The notes under the pieces: generated by a model
Told to the model about the DNA's origin: nothing
Databases searched by the model: none
The model's input: only the letters and a program-made list of their open reading frames with translations
Assembly (NCBI RefSeq): GCF_004137345.1
Contig: NZ_SDWV01000006.1
Span: 1 to 64,000, forward strand
Reading direction: 5' to 3'
Source of the DNA: Nocardioides zhouii
GTDB taxonomy: Bacteria > Actinomycetota > Actinomycetes > Propionibacteriales > Nocardioidaceae
Length of the DNA: 64,000 bases
Made by a program: the position numbers and the translations under genes
Shown here: positions 56,093-64,000 of the stretch, in pieces
Numbering within the stretch: position 1 is the stretch's first letter
Layout: each line of letters begins with the position of its first letter

Positions 56093-57139
56093 TCAGGCGA
56101 CGACGGTCGTGATCGGTTGCGACGAGTCGGCCGGCAGGTCCAGGAGCGAGGGCGTACGTCCGCGCGCGACGAGCTCGGCGCCGAGGGCGGCGACCATCGC
56201 GCCGTTGTCGGTGCACAGCCCCGGACGCGGGACCCGGACCCGGATGCCGGCGGCGGAGGCGCGTTCCTCGGCCATCGCGCGGAGCCTGCTGTTGGCGGCG
56301 ACCCCGCCGCCGATCAGGATGTCCTCGATGCCGCGACTGGAGGCCGCGTCGACCGCCTTGCGGGTCAGCACGTCGCAGACGGACTCCTGGAACGAGGCGG
56401 CCACGTCGGCCACGTCGATGGTGATGCCGGCACGCTGCTGGGCCTCGACCCAGCGGGCCACGGCGGTCTTGAGCCCCGAGAAGGAGAAGTCGAACCGGTG
56501 CCGCTCGAGGTCGCGCCGGTTCGAGAGCCCGCGCGGGAAGTCGATCGCGACGCTGTTGCCGCTCCGCGCCACCCGGTCGATGTGCGGTCCGCCAGGGAAC
56601 GGCAGTCCGAGGAGCCTCGCGACCTTGTCGAAGGCCTCCCCCGCGGCGTCGTCGATGGTCGCGCCCATCGGCTCGACCCCGACGGTCACGTCGTGGACCT
56701 CGAGCAGGCTGGAGTGTCCTCCGGAGACGAGCATGGCCAGGCACGGCTCGGGCAGCGGCCCGTGCTCGAGCTGGTCGACGGCCACGTGCGCGGCGAGGTG
56801 GTTGACCCCGTAGATCGGCTTGCCGAGGCCGAGGGCGAGCGCCTTGGCGCTCGCCACGCCGACGAGCAGCGCGCCGGCGAGGCCGGGTCCGCTCGTGACG
56901 GCGACGGCGTCGATGTCGTGCAGCGAGATCCCTGCCGTCTCGACCGCCCGCTCGATCGTGGGCACCATCGCCTCCAGGTGCGCCCGGCTGGCCACCTCGG
57001 GCACGACGCCGCCGAAGCGGGCGTGCTCCTCGACGCTGCTCGCGACCGTGTCGGCGAGCAGCGTGTGCCCACGTACGATCCCGACGCCCGTCTCGTCGCA
57101 CGACGTCTCGATGCCGAGGACGAGGGGTCCGTCAGTCAT
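56093..57139 (-). CDS. tsaD: tRNA N6-threonylcarbamoyladenosine transferase TsaD
   Basis: This is the catalytic subunit for t6A37 of ANN-decoding tRNAs. The 348 residues have [15 protein letters not shown] at the N-terminus, the metal-binding H-x3-H in GVNHLAAHV (about 113-117), [12 protein letters not shown] and [13 protein letters not shown]. The start ATG 57139 lies inside rimI (8-base overlap). It is last in the operon and is followed by the hairpin at 56047. Confidence 0.97.
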   Translation of the reverse strand: MTDGPLVLGIETSCDETGVGIVRGHTLLADTVASSVEEHARFGGVVPEVASRAHLEAMVPTIERAVETAGISLHDIDAVAVTSGPGLAGALLVGVASAKALALGLGKPIYGVNHLAAHVAVDQLEHGPLPEPCLAMLVSGGHSSLLEVHDVTVGVEPMGATIDDAAGEAFDKVARLLGLPFPGGPHIDRVARSGNSVAIDFPRGLSNRRDLERHRFDFSFSGLKTAVARWVEAQQRAGITIDVADVAASFQESVCDVLTRKAVDAASSRGIEDILIGGGVAANSRLRAMAEERASAAGIRVRVPRPGLCTDNGAMVAALGAELVARGRTPSLLDLPADSSQPITTVVA

Positions 57140-57599
57140 TCCTCGTCGCCGTCTCCGCGCGGGCGGCGCCGGGCAGCCAGCGGCACATGACCAGCGCCTC
57201 GGACCCGTCGCGGTAGTAGTGCGGGCGGACGTCGATCACGCTGAACTGGCGCGCGACGTAGAAGCCGAGCGCGGAGGCGTTGGAGACGCTCACCTCGAGC
57301 AGCATCCGCGAGGCATCGTCGGTGTCGACGAGCAGCTCGTCGAGCAGGCGCGAGGCGAGGCCCGTACGTCGCGACTCCGCGCGTACGGCGATGCGCAGCA
57401 GGTCGACGATGTCGCCGGCCGTCATCGTCACCGCATAGCCGTCGAGTCGGCCCGCGCCGTCCTCGGAGACGACGAACCGGCGTCCGGGCCCCTCGATCTC
57501 CTGCCGGACCAGGGCCTCGTTCCACGCATCGTCGCCGAAGAGCTCCTCCTCGAGCGCGGCGAGGGCCGGGAGGTCGGCCAGGACGGCAGGTCGGATCAC
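57132..57599 (-). CDS. rimI: Ribosomal protein S18-alanine N-acetyltransferase-like (RimI)
   Basis: This 155-residue GNAT has [24 protein letters not shown] (acetyl-CoA loop) and [20 protein letters not shown], the classic RimI layout. Its place between tsaB and tsaD is the conserved actinobacterial one. It overlaps tsaB by 4 bases. The C-terminal tail ([12 protein letters not shown]) is unremarkable. Confidence 0.9.
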   Translation of the reverse strand: MIRPAVLADLPALAALEEELFGDDAWNEALVRQEIEGPGRRFVVSEDGAGRLDGYAVTMTAGDIVDLLRIAVRAESRRTGLASRLLDELLVDTDDASRMLLEVSVSNASALGFYVARQFSVIDVRPHYYRDGSEALVMCRWLPGAARAETATRND

Positions 57600-58234
57600 G
57601 AGACCGGCTTTCTGGGTGCTCCTGCGACCGCGTCGGGGCGCCGCAGGTAGAGGGGTTCGGGGTCGACCAATTCTACGAGCTCTCCGATGACGCCGCTGGC
57701 CAACCAGCCAGCACTCGGCCGAACGGGTGCGATCGGGTGGGGAAAGTGCTCGGGATACAGCACGGGGCCCGCGCCCGCGACCGGGGCGTCGGTGGCGACC
57801 TCGGCCGGGCGGGTGACCACCGGCCCTTCCAGACGTCGACCGTCGGCGTCGTACGAGGCGAGGTAGACCTCCTTGCGGCGCGCATCGGTGGCGACGAGGA
57901 AGCTCCCCGGCGTCGTCGAGGTGCCGACGACCTCCAGCGCGACGGCGTCGAGCGAGCAGACGCCGTACACCGGGATCTCCAGCACGAAGCCGAGCGTGCG
58001 GGCGGTGACGATGCCGACGCGCAGGCCGGTGAACGGTCCCGGCCCGACGCCCACGGCGATCGAGGTGAGGTCCTGCCGGACGATGCCGGCGTCCTCCATC
58101 GCCCGTGCGATCAGCGGGGCGAGGTGCTCGCCGTGCTTCATCGGCTGCTCGGAGGAGTGCTCGACGACGACGCGCTCCCCGTCGTGGAGCGCGACGCTCA
58201 CGAGCGGGGTCGCGGTGTCGAGGGCGAGGAGCAC
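57596..58234 (-). CDS. tsaB: t6A complex subunit TsaB
   Basis: The 212-residue product is the inactive TsaD paralogue that scaffolds TsaD-TsaE: MLLALDTATPLVSVALHDG, HGEHLAPLI and VGVGPGPFTGLRVGIVTAR. The start ATG 58234 is 10 bases after the GNAT-TsaE stop. All three t6A genes plus rimI lie together. Confidence 0.95.
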   Translation of the reverse strand: MLLALDTATPLVSVALHDGERVVVEHSSEQPMKHGEHLAPLIARAMEDAGIVRQDLTSIAVGVGPGPFTGLRVGIVTARTLGFVLEIPVYGVCSLDAVALEVVGTSTTPGSFLVATDARRKEVYLASYDADGRRLEGPVVTRPAEVATDAPVAGAGPVLYPEHFPHPIAPVRPSAGWLASGVIGELVELVDPEPLYLRRPDAVAGAPRKPVS

Positions 58235-58244
58235 GGCGACGAGG

Positions 58245-59132
58245 CTACTGTCCGATGACCCAGCGCAGTGAAACGCGCCGGGGATCGAGCTCGTCGTCCG
58301 CCGCGTGACCCACCGCGCGCTCGATCACCACGTCGAGCCGCGAGTCGGCCAGGCCCTCGGCGAGGCCGGAGCCCCACTCGACGACCGTCACCGCCGAGTC
58401 GAGCGAGGTGTCGAGGTCGAGGTCGTCCAGCTCGTCGAGGCCGCCGAGGCGGTATGCGTCGACGTGGACCAGGTCGGGGCCGTCCACGAGCGACGGGTGG
58501 ACCCGGGCGATCACGAACGTCGGCGAGGTGACGGCGCCGCGGACCTCGAGCCCGGCGCCGAGCCCCTGGGTGAAGGTGGTCTTCCCGGCCCCGAGCTCGC
58601 CCGTGAGGACGACGAGGTCGCCGGCCCCGAGGCTGCGACCGACCCGCTCGCCCAGCAGTCGCATCGTGTCCGCGTCCGGGGCGTCGAAGGTCGTGCCCAG
58701 CCAGAGGGCGAGCTCGACGTACGGACTGGTCCGGCCGGTCACCACGAAGTCGTGGCGCTCCCAGAAGCCGACCGTCTCGGGCAGCTCCTCGCGCGCGACG
58801 ACCTTCACCGCCGAGCGTCCGGCGGCCGCGTCGACGGCCGCCTCCACCAGCGCGGTGGCCACACCGCGGCCCTGCGCACCGGGCGTGACGCCGAACCGGC
58901 GCAGCACCAGGCCGTCCGGCGCCGGGTCGAGCACGACGCATCCGACGGGCACGTCGTCGATCGTCGCGAGGAAGCCGCCTCGACGTCCGAGCAGCCGGGC
59001 GATGGAGTCGACGTCCTCGCCGAGCGCGTCGGCGGGCGGGTCGAGGGCCGGGCGGGCGCCGAACGCCTCCCGCACGACCGCCAGCACGTCGGCAGCGGCC
59101 TCCGGCCCGACTCGGCGTACGACGACGCTCAC
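58245..59132 (-). CDS. tsaE: GNAT domain fused to t6A ATPase TsaE
   Basis: Residues 1-150 are a GNAT acetyltransferase-like domain (LRRFGVTPGAQGRGVATALVEAAV, then PETVGFWERHDFVVTG). Residues 155-295 are TsaE with Walker A GELGAGKTT (178-186), SPTFVIARVHP, HVDAYRLGGLDEL and VVEWGSGLAEGL. TsaE regulates TsaB-TsaD by ATP hydrolysis. TsaE alone is normally about 150 residues. The start is GTG 59132, overlapping the hydrolase stop as GTGA. The acetylation target is unknown. Confidence 0.9.
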   Translation of the reverse strand: MSVVVRRVGPEAAADVLAVVREAFGARPALDPPADALGEDVDSIARLLGRRGGFLATIDDVPVGCVVLDPAPDGLVLRRFGVTPGAQGRGVATALVEAAVDAAAGRSAVKVVAREELPETVGFWERHDFVVTGRTSPYVELALWLGTTFDAPDADTMRLLGERVGRSLGAGDLVVLTGELGAGKTTFTQGLGAGLEVRGAVTSPTFVIARVHPSLVDGPDLVHVDAYRLGGLDELDDLDLDTSLDSAVTVVEWGSGLAEGLADSRLDVVIERAVGHAADDELDPRRVSLRWVIGQ

Positions 59133-60196
59133 CGCAGCGCCTGCCCCTGGGCCAGCGAGATGAGGTCGTCGAGCTCCGCGGTGACCTGCTTGTGCTGCTC
59201 GAGCAGCACCATGTGGCCGGCCCCCTCGCACTCCAGCAGGCTCGAGCCGCGGATGCGGCTGTGCAGCTTGCGGCTGTGGCCGACCGAGGTGATCTTGTCC
59301 TCCGTGCCGCAGATGACGGCCGTCGGCACGCGACCGAGCGGCTCGAGGCGGTCGAAGTGGTCGAGCGTCGCGAACGCGGGGTAGAAGTCCGCGACCACCG
59401 CGAAGGGGGTGGCGTTGAGCATCGAGTAGACGAACTCCACGTACGACGCCGGCACCGGGTCGGTGCCGAAGGCGTAGCGGTCGGTGACCACATCCGCCAC
59501 AGCATGCCCCCACGAACGGGCGAGGTCGACCACCCGGTGGCCGCGGTCGAGGGTGCGAACCGCCCGTCCCATGAAGCGTCCGCCGAGGCCGAGCGGCAGC
59601 ATCGGGAACAGGATGCGACCCGGGTCGAGGCCGCCTGCGGTCGTCGAGACGAGCGCCGTGCCGATGACCTTGTCACCGAACAGCTCGGGGTGGTGCTCGG
59701 CCAGCGAGACCACGGTCATGCCACCCATCGAGTGGCCCACGACCACGCACGGGCCGGGGACGGTGTCCTCGATGACGCGGCGCAGGTCGTGGCCGAGCTG
59801 GTCGATCGTGCAGTGGGCCTCGTCCGACCTCGCCGACCGGCCGTGGCTGCGCTGGTCGTAGAAGACGGTGCGGACCTGCCCGCGGTACGCCGCCCGCTGG
59901 AAGTGCCAGCTGTCGAGATTCAGGGAGTAGCCGTGCACGAAGACGATGGTGAGGTCGTCGTCGGTCGACGCCCGTCCCCCGAAGTCGGCCGGCTCGTCGA
60001 TCTCGACGTGCAGGTCGAGCGCGTCGTCGGCGACGACGACCCGCCGTGCGCTGCGCAGCCCGCCGAACTCGACCTTCTCCCCGGCGGCGCGGTTGCCGAT
60101 GATCCGGCTCTGCCGGGCGATGCCGACCGCGCCGGCCGCGGCGGCCAGGCCTGCCGCTCCGACCACGGTGCCGAAGATGCGGCCCTTGATGCTCAT
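59129..60196 (-). CDS. Alpha/beta hydrolase with N-terminal hydrophobic segment
   Basis: The 355-residue product has a hydrophobic start (GTVVGAAGLAAAAGAVGIA, about 9-27) that may anchor or export it. The alpha/beta-hydrolase core follows: VFVHGYSLNLDSWHFQ, nucleophile Ser in GHSMGGMTVVSL, and the late His in EGAGHMVLLEQ. The substrate is unknown; esterase or lipase activity is likely. It is coupled to alr upstream (ATGA) and tsaE downstream (GTGA). Confidence 0.85.
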   Translation of the reverse strand: MSIKGRIFGTVVGAAGLAAAAGAVGIARQSRIIGNRAAGEKVEFGGLRSARRVVVADDALDLHVEIDEPADFGGRASTDDDLTIVFVHGYSLNLDSWHFQRAAYRGQVRTVFYDQRSHGRSARSDEAHCTIDQLGHDLRRVIEDTVPGPCVVVGHSMGGMTVVSLAEHHPELFGDKVIGTALVSTTAGGLDPGRILFPMLPLGLGGRFMGRAVRTLDRGHRVVDLARSWGHAVADVVTDRYAFGTDPVPASYVEFVYSMLNATPFAVVADFYPAFATLDHFDRLEPLGRVPTAVICGTEDKITSVGHSRKLHSRIRGSSLLECEGAGHMVLLEQHKQVTAELDDLISLAQGQALR

Positions 60197-61362
60197 CGGG
60201 TGCGTTCCTCGTTGTCGCCGTTCTCACTGTCGACGTGGCGCCGGGACAGCCGGCCGCCGATCCGGGTCACGACCTCGTAGTTGATGGTGCCGGCGGCCTC
60301 CGCCCAGTCCTGGGCGGTCGGCTCACCGCGGTCACCCGGGCCGAACAGCACCACCTCGGTGCCGGCCGGCGGCAGCTCGCCGTGCAGGTCGATGACGAAC
60401 TGGTCCATGCACATCCGGCCGCGGATCGGGCGCAGCGAGTCCTCGACCCAGACCGAGGCCGTGTTGCCGGCCGTACGCAGGATGCCCTCGCCGTAGCCGG
60501 CGGGCACGACGCCGACGCTGGTGTCGTGGTCGGCGACCCAGGTGTGGCCGTAGGAGACGCCGTCGCCTGCCGCGAGGGGCTTGCTCAACACCAGCCGGGC
60601 GCGCACCGTCATCGCCGGCCGCAGACCGAGCCGCGGCGTCACACCGGGCGCGGGGTCGAGGCCGTACACCGCGATGCCGCAGCGGACCAGGTCGAAGTGC
60701 GACGACGGGCGCAGGATCGTGGCCGCCGAGTTGGCGAGGTGGGTGACGTCGGGGTCCAGGCCGGCGGAGGCGGCCAGCGCGAGGGCCTCTCGGAACGCGG
60801 CCTCCTGCTGGTCGTTGGCGGGGTGGGCCGGCTGGTCGCTGCAGGCGAAGTGCGACCAGATCCCTGTGACGGTGATCCGGCCCGCGCGCTCGAGGTCGCT
60901 GGCGGTGGCGAACAGGTCGTGCCAGTCGGCGCGCGCTGCGCCGCCACGGGACAGGCCGGTGTCGACCTTGATCTGGACGCGCGCGGGACCGACCGCGCCG
61001 ATCGCCTGGAGCTCGTCGACGGAGTACGCAGTGACCTCGACGCCGGCCGCCACGGCTGCCGCGAAGTCGTCGCCCGGCGCACTCAGCCAGGAGAGCAGCG
61101 GACCACGATCGCCGGCCGCACGCAGCGCGAGGGCCTCGTCGATCGTCGCGACGCCCAGCCAGTCGGCGCCGGCGTCGCGCGCCGCCTCGGCGGCCTCGAC
61201 CATGCCGTGGCCATAGCCGTCGGCCTTGACCACCACCATCAGCTGCACCGGGGCGTCGACCGTCACCAGGTCCTTGAGGATCCGGACGTTGTGGCGGATG
61301 GCGGCGAGGTCCACCACGATCTCGGCGCGCGAGGGCACGGGATCGGTCATGGGCGCGATCAT
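60193..61362 (-). CDS. alr: Alanine racemase
   Basis: This PLP enzyme makes D-alanine for peptidoglycan. The 389 residues have the PLP Lys in MVVVKADGYGHGM (about 43), IKVDTGLSRGGAAR, the catalytic Tyr in SYGHTWV and RGRMCMDQFVIDL. ATG 61362 overlaps the nnr stop as ATGA, which I take as the start (MIAPMTDPVPSRAEIV); ATG 61350 is the alternative. It is in the cell-wall part of the operon with glmS. Confidence 0.95.
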   Translation of the reverse strand: MIAPMTDPVPSRAEIVVDLAAIRHNVRILKDLVTVDAPVQLMVVVKADGYGHGMVEAAEAARDAGADWLGVATIDEALALRAAGDRGPLLSWLSAPGDDFAAAVAAGVEVTAYSVDELQAIGAVGPARVQIKVDTGLSRGGAARADWHDLFATASDLERAGRITVTGIWSHFACSDQPAHPANDQQEAAFREALALAASAGLDPDVTHLANSAATILRPSSHFDLVRCGIAVYGLDPAPGVTPRLGLRPAMTVRARLVLSKPLAAGDGVSYGHTWVADHDTSVGVVPAGYGEGILRTAGNTASVWVEDSLRPIRGRMCMDQFVIDLHGELPPAGTEVVLFGPGDRGEPTAQDWAEAAGTINYEVVTRIGGRLSRRHVDSENGDNEERTR

Positions 61363-62765
61363 CCCAGCATTCCTGATCGGGGGGGCGCGAGCGTCTCGCG
61401 CACGACCTGCGGGATGTGGACCGCGACCCGGCTCGCGGTCAGTGGCCCACCGGCCGCGGCCTCGGTCGCCGCGGCGCCGTGCAGCCACGAGCCGACGGAC
61501 GCGGCGTCGTACGGCTCCAGGCCGGCCGCGAGCAGCGCGCCGACGAGCCCGGCGAGCACGTCGCCCGCCCCGGCGGTCGCCAGCCACGGCAGGCCCGTCG
61601 TCGTCACCCGCACCCGGCCGTCGGGCGCCGCGACGAGCGTGTGGTGGCCCTTGAGCACGACCACGCAGTCCCAGCGGCGGGCGGCCTCACGGGCGTGCTC
61701 GAGCGGTGCGGCCTCGACCTCGTCGCGCTCGACGCCCAGCATCGCGGCGAGCTCGCCGGCATGCGGAGTCAGGACGCAGCCCGGCAGCGTGCCGGTGACG
61801 TGTCGCAGCGCGTCGGCATCCACCACGACGGGCACGTCATCCGCGCGCGCCTCGGCGAGCATGGTGGCGGCGTCGTCTCCGCCGCCGGGCCCGACCACCC
61901 ACGCCTGCACCCGGCCGTTGCCGACGACCTCGGGGTGCGCAGCGCGGACGGTGTCGGCGACCCGCTCCGGCCCGACGTAGCGGACCATCCCGACCAGCCC
62001 GGTGTTGGCTCCGGCGACAGCGAGGAGCGCGGCGCCGGGGTAGGTACCCGACCCGGCGCGTACGCCGACGACGCCGCGGGTGTACTTCTGCGCGTCCACG
62101 CTGGGCCGGGGCAGCAGCGCGCGTACGTCGTCGGGCTGGAGCGCCTCGACCGCCGGAGCTCCCAGGTCGAGCCCGAGGTCGACCAGGTGCAGGGCGCCGC
62201 ACGCGAGCGAGGCGGGGTCGACGAGGTGGGCGACCTTGTGGGTGCCGAACGTGACGGTGAGGGCGGCCCGCACGTGGGGGCCGTCGACACGTCCGGTGTC
62301 GACGTCGACGCCCGACGGCACGTCGACCGCCACGACCGGCACGTCGGCGAACCGCTCGAGGACGGCGACCGCGTCCGGTCGCAACCCGGGCCGGCCACCG
62401 ATGCCGACGATGCCGTCCACGACGAGGTCGGGGCGGGGGTCGAGGTCGTCGAGGTCGCGGGTCGCCCGGCCACCCGCCGACAGGAGTTCGGCCAGGCCGG
62501 CCTCGTGGGTGCGGTCGGAGAGCAGGAACGCGTCGACGCGGACACCGCGGGCAGCGAGCCGGGCACCGGCCCACAGCGCATCGCCGCCGTTGTCACCCGA
62601 TCCGACGAGGAGCAGGACGCGGCGACCGTAGCCGCCGCCGAGCAGGTCGAGGACCGCGGCCGCGAGACCCGCCGCCGCGCGCTGCATCAGCGCCCCGTCG
62701 GGCAGGTCGGCCATCGCGGCGGCCTCAGCCCGGCGTACGTCGTCGACGGTGTGCGCGCGGAGCAT
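61359..62765 (-). CDS. nnr: Bifunctional NAD(P)H-hydrate repair enzyme Nnr
   Basis: The 468-residue product fuses an epimerase domain (about 1-215; LLVGSGDNGGDALWAGARLA, VAVDVPSGVDVDTG) with an ADP-dependent dehydratase (about 225-465; LTPHAGELAAMLG, VVLKGHHTLVAAPDG, TAGAGDVLAGLVGALLA). It repairs damaged NADH and NADPH. ATG 62765 directly follows the acpS stop with no gap. Confidence 0.95.
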   Translation of the reverse strand: MLRAHTVDDVRRAEAAAMADLPDGALMQRAAAGLAAAVLDLLGGGYGRRVLLLVGSGDNGGDALWAGARLAARGVRVDAFLLSDRTHEAGLAELLSAGGRATRDLDDLDPRPDLVVDGIVGIGGRPGLRPDAVAVLERFADVPVVAVDVPSGVDVDTGRVDGPHVRAALTVTFGTHKVAHLVDPASLACGALHLVDLGLDLGAPAVEALQPDDVRALLPRPSVDAQKYTRGVVGVRAGSGTYPGAALLAVAGANTGLVGMVRYVGPERVADTVRAAHPEVVGNGRVQAWVVGPGGGDDAATMLAEARADDVPVVVDADALRHVTGTLPGCVLTPHAGELAAMLGVERDEVEAAPLEHAREAARRWDCVVVLKGHHTLVAAPDGRVRVTTTGLPWLATAGAGDVLAGLVGALLAAGLEPYDAASVGSWLHGAAATEAAAGGPLTASRVAVHIPQVVRETLAPPRSGMLG

Positions 62766-63119
62766 TCAGCTCTCCAGGATGACGACCGCCGAGGCGATGC
62801 CGGCGTCGTGCGAGAGCGAGACGTGCACGTGGACCACGCCCAGCGCGTCGGCCTGCGCGGCCACCGTGCCGCGGATCTCGAAGCGGGGGCGGCCGGTCTC
62901 CTCCGAGACGATCTCGGCGTCGTGCCACGCCATCCCGACCGGGGCGCCGAGTGCCTTGGCGATCGCCTCCTTGGCGGCGAAGCGTGCGGCGAGCGAGGCC
63001 GGCGGACGCGACGCCTCGGCCGCGGTGAAGAGCCGGTCCCGCAGGGCAGGAGTGCGCTCCAGAGACTGCACGAAGCGGTCGATGTCGACCACGTCGATGC
63101 CGACGCCGATGACCGGCAT
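62766..63119 (-). CDS. acpS: Holo-[acyl-carrier-protein] synthase
   Basis: The 117-residue product transfers 4'-phosphopantetheine from CoA to [17 protein letters not shown] supplies the magnesium Asp and [14 protein letters not shown] the Glu/Lys motif; the length is typical. The start ATG 63119 is 2 bases past the glmS stop. Confidence 0.96.
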   Translation of the reverse strand: MPVIGVGIDVVDIDRFVQSLERTPALRDRLFTAAEASRPPASLAARFAAKEAIAKALGAPVGMAWHDAEIVSEETGRPRFEIRGTVAAQADALGVVHVHVSLSHDAGIASAVVILES

Positions 63120-63121
63120 GA

Positions 63122-64000
63122 TTATTCGACCGTGACGGACTTGGCGAGGTTGCGCGGCTGGTCGACGTCGTGGCCGAGCTGGGTGGCGAGCTCGCAGGCG
63201 AAGAGCTGCAGGGGCACCACGGCGACGAGCGGCTGGAGCAGCACGGGCACCTGGGGCAGCGTGATCAGCACGTCGGCGTACGGCTCGATCGCCGTGTCGC
63301 CCTCCTCGGCCAGGCAGAGGGTGCGGGCGCCGCGGGCGCGCACCTCCTGGATGCCGCTGATCATCTTGTCGTGGAGCTGGTCGCGCCCGCGCGGGGGCAC
63401 GATGCAGAGGATCGGCAGGCCCTCCTCGACCAGGGCGATCGGGCCGTGCTTGAGCTCGCCGGCCGCGAACCCCTCGGCGTGGAGGTAGGCGATCTCCTTG
63501 AGCTTGAGGGCCCCCTCGAGCGCGACGGGGTAGCCGGCATGGCGGCCCAGGAAGAGCACCGAGCGGCTGCCGACGTGGTCGCGGGCGAGGCCGTAGACCT
63601 GCTCGGACTTGTCGAGCACGGTCTGGATGTGGGCCGGCATCTGGTCGAGCTGGTCCATCACCTGCGAGATCTCGTCGCCGTAGCGGGTGCCCTTGACCTG
63701 CGCGAGGTAGAGCGCGAGGAGGTAGCAGGCGACGAGCTGGGTGAGGAAGCCCTTGGTCGACGCGACGCCGATCTCCGGACCGGCGTGGGTGTAGATGACA
63801 CCGTCGGACTCGCGCGGGATCGTCGAGCCGTTGGTGTTGCAGATCGACAGCACCCTCGAGCGCTGCTCGCGGGCGTGACGGATCGCCTGGAGCGTGTCGG
63901 CGGTCTCGCCCGACTGGCTGATCGCGACGACGAGGGTGTCGCTGGTGAGGATCGGGTCGCGGTAGCGGAACTCGCTGGCGAGCTCGACCTCGACCGGGAT
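63122..64000 (-). CDS. glmS: Glutamine-fructose-6-phosphate aminotransferase GlmS, C-terminal part
   Basis: The frame is open from the window edge to the stop at 63122, about 292 residues. It contains two SIS (sugar isomerase) domain segments: [52 protein letters not shown], and the conserved end [15 protein letters not shown]. The amidotransferase domain lies outside the window. It makes glucosamine-6-phosphate for peptidoglycan and heads the operon as far as can be seen. Confidence 0.96.
   Translation of the reverse strand: MPVEVELASEFRYRDPILTSDTLVVAISQSGETADTLQAIRHAREQRSRVLSICNTNGSTIPRESDGVIYTHAGPEIGVASTKGFLTQLVACYLLALYLAQVKGTRYGDEISQVMDQLDQMPAHIQTVLDKSEQVYGLARDHVGSRSVLFLGRHAGYPVALEGALKLKEIAYLHAEGFAAGELKHGPIALVEEGLPILCIVPPRGRDQLHDKMISGIQEVRARGARTLCLAEEGDTAIEPYADVLITLPQVPVLLQPLVAVVPLQLFACELATQLGHDVDQPRNLAKSVTVE

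Overview
The window is high-GC actinobacterial chromosome, most like Nocardioides or a relative. The evidence is a DUF222/HNH endonuclease relic, a mycothiol-dependent formaldehyde dehydrogenase, frequent GTG starts, paired guaB/guaB3 genes, and the groESL ... tsaD-rimI-tsaB-tsaE-alr gene content familiar from mycobacteria and streptomycetes. No tRNA, rRNA or CRISPR array was seen, and no stretch over 300 bases lacks a gene.

Left edge (1-1422): an HNH endonuclease gene broken by an in-frame TAG, then a GrpB-family gene. Positions 1430-25217 look like one genomic island inserted at the 3' end of guaA. A 12-bp copy of the guaA 3' end (TCACTCCCACTC) is present at both borders. Next to the left border lie a tyrosine integrase, a short RepSA/HUH-like replication protein and an excisionase, which is the module of an AICE-type actinomycete element without visible transfer genes. 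Small unknown genes, an IS30 element, an SOS-box-preceded small gene, two small HTH genes and a second tyrosine recombinase follow.

The cargo (about 8.8-25.1 kb) is a class 1 DISARM anti-phage system on the minus strand: drmD-drmMI, then drmA-drmB-drmC, plus an unknown gene after drmC. Between drmMI and drmA, on the opposite strand, sit a fused HTH-ImmA/IrrE metallopeptidase and a GNAT-like protein. The drmA/HTH-ImmA divergent region carries inverted repeats. This makes a candidate protease-controlled DISARM, comparable in logic to CapH/CapP control of CBASS. Two diverged copies of a protein of about 50 residues also lie in the island.

The right part (25.2-64 kb) is core chromosome. It holds purine genes (guaA, guaB3, guaB) mixed with a GMC oxidoreductase, succinate-semialdehyde dehydrogenase and glpD. 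Next come a secreted CHAP protein, two ECF sigma factor/membrane-protein operons with a shared promoter motif, and groES-groEL under a CIRCE operator. A GH3 lipoprotein, an mscR-MBL-GNAT operon and a WXG100-like/Pro-Asp-repeat pair follow. The window ends in a tightly overlapping minus-strand operon glmS-acpS-nnr-alr-hydrolase-(GNAT-tsaE)-tsaB-rimI-tsaD, serving cell-wall precursors, metabolite repair and the t6A tRNA modification.
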